Below are positions 60,530 through 64,000 of a DNA stretch of 64,000 nucleotides, in pieces. The notes below the pieces were generated by a model. The model was not told where the DNA came from and did not search any database. It saw only the letters and a program-made list of their open reading frames with translations. A program made the translations under genes and the position numbers. The stretch comes from Flammulina velutipes (Eukaryota; Basidiomycota; Agaricomycetes; Agaricales; Physalacriaceae). How positions within the stretch are numbered: position 1 is the first letter of the stretch; every line of letters starts with the position of its first letter. The stretch spans positions 310,001-374,000 of the forward strand of contig CM022376.1 in the NCBI GenBank assembly GCA_011800155.1, read 5' to 3'.

Positions 60530-62248
60530 CAGCATCCTGTTCGTCGAGGCCAAAAGCGGGAAAGAAGAAAAACACGGAAGACGCGCGCCATGATCATAGC
60601 TGTCCAAAGGCGAATGCTTGTCTATCAGACATCCCCGAGCACCGCCATGACTCGCAACAGGGTCCGTTTCGCAAGTCGGAGCGAGCTTACAGGCGAACGG
60701 AAAAGGTGCGTATCGGCCATTCCTCGCTATGCTCGCAGAAACTGTCTCCCATAACTAGGCAAGTTGTAAGACAATAGTGTTATTCATGCTGCCGCTGAGC
60801 TACCATAACCAAAGCGACGTAGTATCAACACACCGCCTGCTGGCAGATCACGATGGGCACTGTCAACGACCATGAAGAAGGCATTAAAGATGTCACAGTG
60901 GTGCGTTACGTGTTTCCTACACATATGTTAACTTGCAGACAATTGCAAGACGAACAAAAACGTACAAGCCAATGACCAACAGGAGCATTTTCATTGGGAG
61001 GGAAATGTGTAGTGCTGATAGCCCCCGAATCTACATCTGTGTAGGATTTCACGTCCTCGGAACAAGCGTCTCAGGCGCAGGCCACCCACGTATGTGCGTC
61101 CACACTCGAACGACCGGGATTACGCCGTCTGAATTGGTGAGTATCCTCCGTACGGTCTGCTCAGACGCCGTGGGCCGCGTTTATGTGAGGGAATCCAACA
61201 CCTGGCATCTGATGTTCACGTAGAGATGTACAGTGAGCTAAGCGCCAGAACAATATTCTCCAACATCCTGTTGGTTATGGGGTCAAATGGGAAGAAGAAA
61301 GTAACTTGGAAGACGCACCCACGATCATAGCTGTATCCAACGACGACCGCCATCGGAAGCTCATCCATCAGCAGCACCGCGCAGGAGCATCGGTGCATGT
61401 CCCTTCATCGTTCTCGCCCGACAAGAACCATAGAGTGTTGGAAAAATGTCCAGCTCACAGCGCGCTGGTCTATTCGTCGAACGATGTGTCAATGAACCAG
61501 AGGAATACAAGAGCTCGTGCCCGGATACACTTTCAAATGAAGCAAGACTCAAGGGCCACACGACGAGCATCCAAGCGAGGCCGATGTGCGGGATAGATGG
61601 TGGTCGAACGGAAAGCTGTTGGTCTTCAGGAGCGTTCAAAGGGTCAGGAAAAGAGGATACGGACTGGACATGGATTTTATAGCAAGATGCGCGCGCTACA
61701 GTGGCTTATTGCCATTCCACGACGGCACGACGTCGAGAGGACTGTTTGCTTTCATGGTCGACGACCGCCGTAGGGAGTTCCCAAAGGCAAGTACAAGCAT
61801 TGCTAGTAGGACGACGCGTAACAACAGAGTTATAGCGACGCATATAGTCGACGAACGACGAGAAAGATGATGGTAGGAAGAAAAGACCGTTGGCGGGACG
61901 CTCTTTGATCCCGACCACCATGATCTCTTCTTGTCTTCACTCTCTTCCACGACGACGACGGCCTTCTCTCTGACATCTGGACGACGCCAGACCGCGTCTC
62001 TACTCGTTCCCTTCGATGTCCAAAATGCAGCCTATACCTGCTCGTTCAACGGCTGGCTTACAGGCAGTTTTTTTGGGATCCTCAGTGGGCACCGTTAGAA
62101 CGAGAATAACGACAAACGTGCGTATTGACCAACCCACGTCATGCACACGAGCTGAATTGCAACAAAGTGTCCCCGTCGCACTACCTACAAGACGAAACTC
62201 GTTTGGCGATGCGCGTTGGGAAACTGCTCATGCATGGAACTCTCGACG
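60530..62248 (-). repeat. Dispersed repeat, copy R4 (inverted, with internal duplication)
   Basis: The reverse complement of R3 (35110-36790), ending abruptly at 62248 against OPT coding sequence. It contains two versions of one module: 61250-61420 and 60540-60700 each carry a CAGCTATGATC..GGTGCGTCTT-like block followed by a GAACAGGATG-type block. Minus-strand 61216-61398 and plus-strand 61586-61870 remain open and match R3. Confidence 0.6.
61673..61682 (-). promoter_or_regulatory. TATA-like box in repeat R4
   Basis: Minus-strand CTATAAAATC at the position corresponding to the TATA-like box of R3, followed by the same TCCAGTCCGTATCCTC context. Confidence 0.35.
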
Positions 62249-63164
62249 CCATCCGCGACACTGACAGCTCATTCGACGACAAGAACTTCAACGCTGAGCT
62301 GGTACGAGCGTTCATTTATTCTTTGCCTGTTTCTCACCTTTTTCAGGATGTCGTCGGATTGGACATGGGCGCTCTGGCCAGCGATCTCGAGGACGCCATG
62401 GCCCATGCAGAGACCATGACACAGGAGGATGTTGACGAAGCGCTTCAATACATCATCGAAACTCACTCCAAGGACCCCGTAAGACTATTCCCGTTGCAAT
62501 ACTTGCTGGTCACTCATCGCTCGTTGTTGTCATAGAACTTCTCAACCCGTGCGATGAACGTAGTTCCGCAGATACTTGGATGATGATAGCGTCAAGGTTG
62601 ACACAGCAGCATATGCCACACTCTACGAGGAGGTCAAGATCGAGCATGAAAGAACATATGGTCATCAATAGTATGGCCAATGTTGGATTCAACACCCCGT
62701 ACACCAATTCTATCGTGTGGGTTCAGTATGCGGAGCGGTTCTTCAACCAGCCATGGGCGAAGAACTTTGGCTATCAGGTTCTGAGTACGTCTCCACCATG
62801 CTGCTGGACGCTCGTGTGCTCATGCTTTTCCAGTCGCTCTCTCTACGAACTTCATCGGGTATGGTCTGGCTGGCGTCACTCGCCGGTTCCTCGTCTACCC
62901 GCAGTACGCTATCTGGCCTGCCAATCTGGCAACCATTGCTTTGAACGTGAGTTACCTTTGTCTTCGTCCAGCTTGTTTTGAGACTGATATCGTTGCAACA
63001 GAGGGCTTTCCATTCGGAGGCAAACACTCGTGTGAACGGCTGGGCTATCTCTCGCATGCGCATCTTCATGTATTCCTTCGGTGGCATGTTCGTCTACTTC
63101 TGGTTCCCCCAAGTAAGCATCTTGCTATTTCTTGTCTAGTTGCCTGATACTTATTTTGTCGAAG
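62249..63164 (+). pseudogene. Truncated, rearranged copy of the OPT transporter
   Basis: Matches OPT exons 1 (without its start) to 7 of the gene at 31517-34678, in opposite orientation, with introns retained, so it arose by DNA duplication and not retrotransposition. It starts inside exon 1 at AIRDTDSSFDDKNFN, joined directly to repeat R4. An extra base near 62559 shifts exon 3. A deletion of roughly 400 bases then joins exon 3 (EEVKIE) directly to exon 5 (KEHMVI), and homology ends in intron 7 at about 63160. No complete transporter can be made from it. Confidence 0.85.
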
Positions 63165-63239
63165 TATGAAAATGATTCCCCAGATATAATGAGAACCTTA
63201 TCGATTTTCGGGACCTATGGGATCAACTCAGACGTCAAT

Positions 63240-63960
63240 AAAACATGTCGCGGAGCGTCGACTTTGTGAACGTAGGACATGCCGCAGGGAGCAAGTTGAA
63301 TTATTCTGGAAATCGACTTCTATTGCCACCAATACTGGCGCTCCTCCTCCCTCGTCCCTTTCATTCCCCCTCCTTCGTATCGCCTTCCCGCCAGTACAGC
63401 ATATCCATGTCGTGGAGAAGGAAGGTCCTCTCACCGAACTGGAGGTACACGCACTCGGCGCGGAGTACTTCGCGACTGGACTGAAGCCAGGACATCATCC
63501 CGATTCATCTTGGACGGAAGGCGCTAGCCAGCTCTTTATGAATAACGAACTGCTAGGGGTACATCGAGGATAACCCGTATATTGCCCACATAATCGATTT
63601 ACACCATTCATCGAAATTTTCATCAATGCTACACACCAACATACCGCGCAAGCTCTAAGGGGGCACCAGCTTTCCGGCGTCAGCCAGTCAGTCCCCGGAA
63701 CTTCATCCTCTTGCGCTTTCCCTGTCTTGTTGGCAGTTGGGAAAGATGTAACGGGCGATGAGATGCGAAGGGGCTGTTGGACATACTGGTTATCAAGGGC
63801 GGCAGCTGGGAATGAAGGATGGCACTTTGAATCATCGGGCACGTAGGATGGTGCCATGATACTTTCACGAGGGAACTCTTCCCGCTTGTCGGACGATATA
63901 GTTTCCAGCTTTGTACTAGGAATCTGTCGACATTGTGGATATCGCAGATGTTTACAGTAA
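63240..63960 (+). pseudogene. Decayed gene, unrecognised family (relic 3)
   Basis: A plus-strand remnant homologous to relic 2 (24400-26460, minus). Shared landmarks in order: a segment encoding SVDFVNV at 63250, TTCGCGACTGGACT at 63469, GGCACCAGCTTTCCGGCGTCAGCCAG at 63663, and CTTGTCGGACGATATAGTTT at 63886. Frames shift between these blocks, so it is a pseudogene fragment. It abuts the end of the OPT fragment. Confidence 0.5.
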
Positions 63961-64000
63961 CTCTGTTTAGTGATATTATAGAGAGCCACCTTTTACGCCT

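Larger units (their letters stand above)
57500..63164 (-). repeat. Right arm of the large inverted segmental duplication
   Basis: Reverse-complement counterpart of 33320-40100. Reading right to left: OPT fragment, dispersed repeat R4, 5' flank of the kinase-like gene, gene B, and its 3' flank. It is shorter than the left arm because the OPT promoter, OPT exon 4 and about 1 kb between R4 and gene B are missing. Confidence 0.72.

Noticed and set aside
1..64000. CRISPR arrays, bacterial operons, insertion sequences, rRNA genes
   Set aside because: None seen; the sequence is eukaryotic with spliceosomal introns throughout.

Overview
This is fungal nuclear DNA, almost certainly from an Agaricomycete (mushroom-forming Basidiomycota). 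The genes are intron-dense, with GT..AG introns of about 45-65 nt. Six copies of the mushroom-expanded DUF6535 membrane-protein family are present, next to an oligopeptide transporter, a GATA factor, an F-box protein and a class 3 lipase of fungal type. I built all exon models by eye from splice sites, reading phase and comparison of paralogues within the window. There is no RNA or database support. Family names come from recalled signatures.

Region 1 (1-31 kb) is a DUF6535 array: a 3' fragment at the left edge, four intact-looking plus-strand genes (2462-5997, 6582-9891, 20494-23841, 27170-31123) and one inverted gene (14768-17985). All share an RS-rich N-terminus, a split membrane domain and a variable Ser/Pro-rich tail. 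One copy has precisely lost an intron and probably also its tail. Between them lie decayed copies of a second, unrecognised gene family (10.2-12.2 kb and 24.4-26.5 kb), dispersed-repeat copies, and a Ser/Lys-rich orphan gene at 13192-14637.

Region 2 (31.5-40.1 kb) holds a 13-exon OPT transporter on the minus strand, a dispersed repeat, and a gene for a putative secreted protein with protein-kinase-like motifs (38065-39490). This whole block is duplicated in inverted orientation at 57.5-63.2 kb. There the kinase-like gene survives (58386-59821), a tandem extra copy is broken by two stop codons (55732-57133), and the transporter is a rearranged fragment (62249-63164).

Region 3 (40-57 kb), between the two arms, looks like ordinary genome: an F-box gene, an iron-type alcohol dehydrogenase/maleylacetate reductase gene, a two-finger GATA transcription factor, a fragment of a kexin-like protease and a class 3 lipase gene. 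I see no operon-like functional linkage between these genes.

The most interesting candidate is the secreted kinase-like family. It has a glycine-rich loop, Lys, Glu, an Asp-x4-Asn loop and a DWG motif in kinase order behind a hydrophobic leader, followed by a C-terminal segment that resembles a second copy of its own N-lobe.
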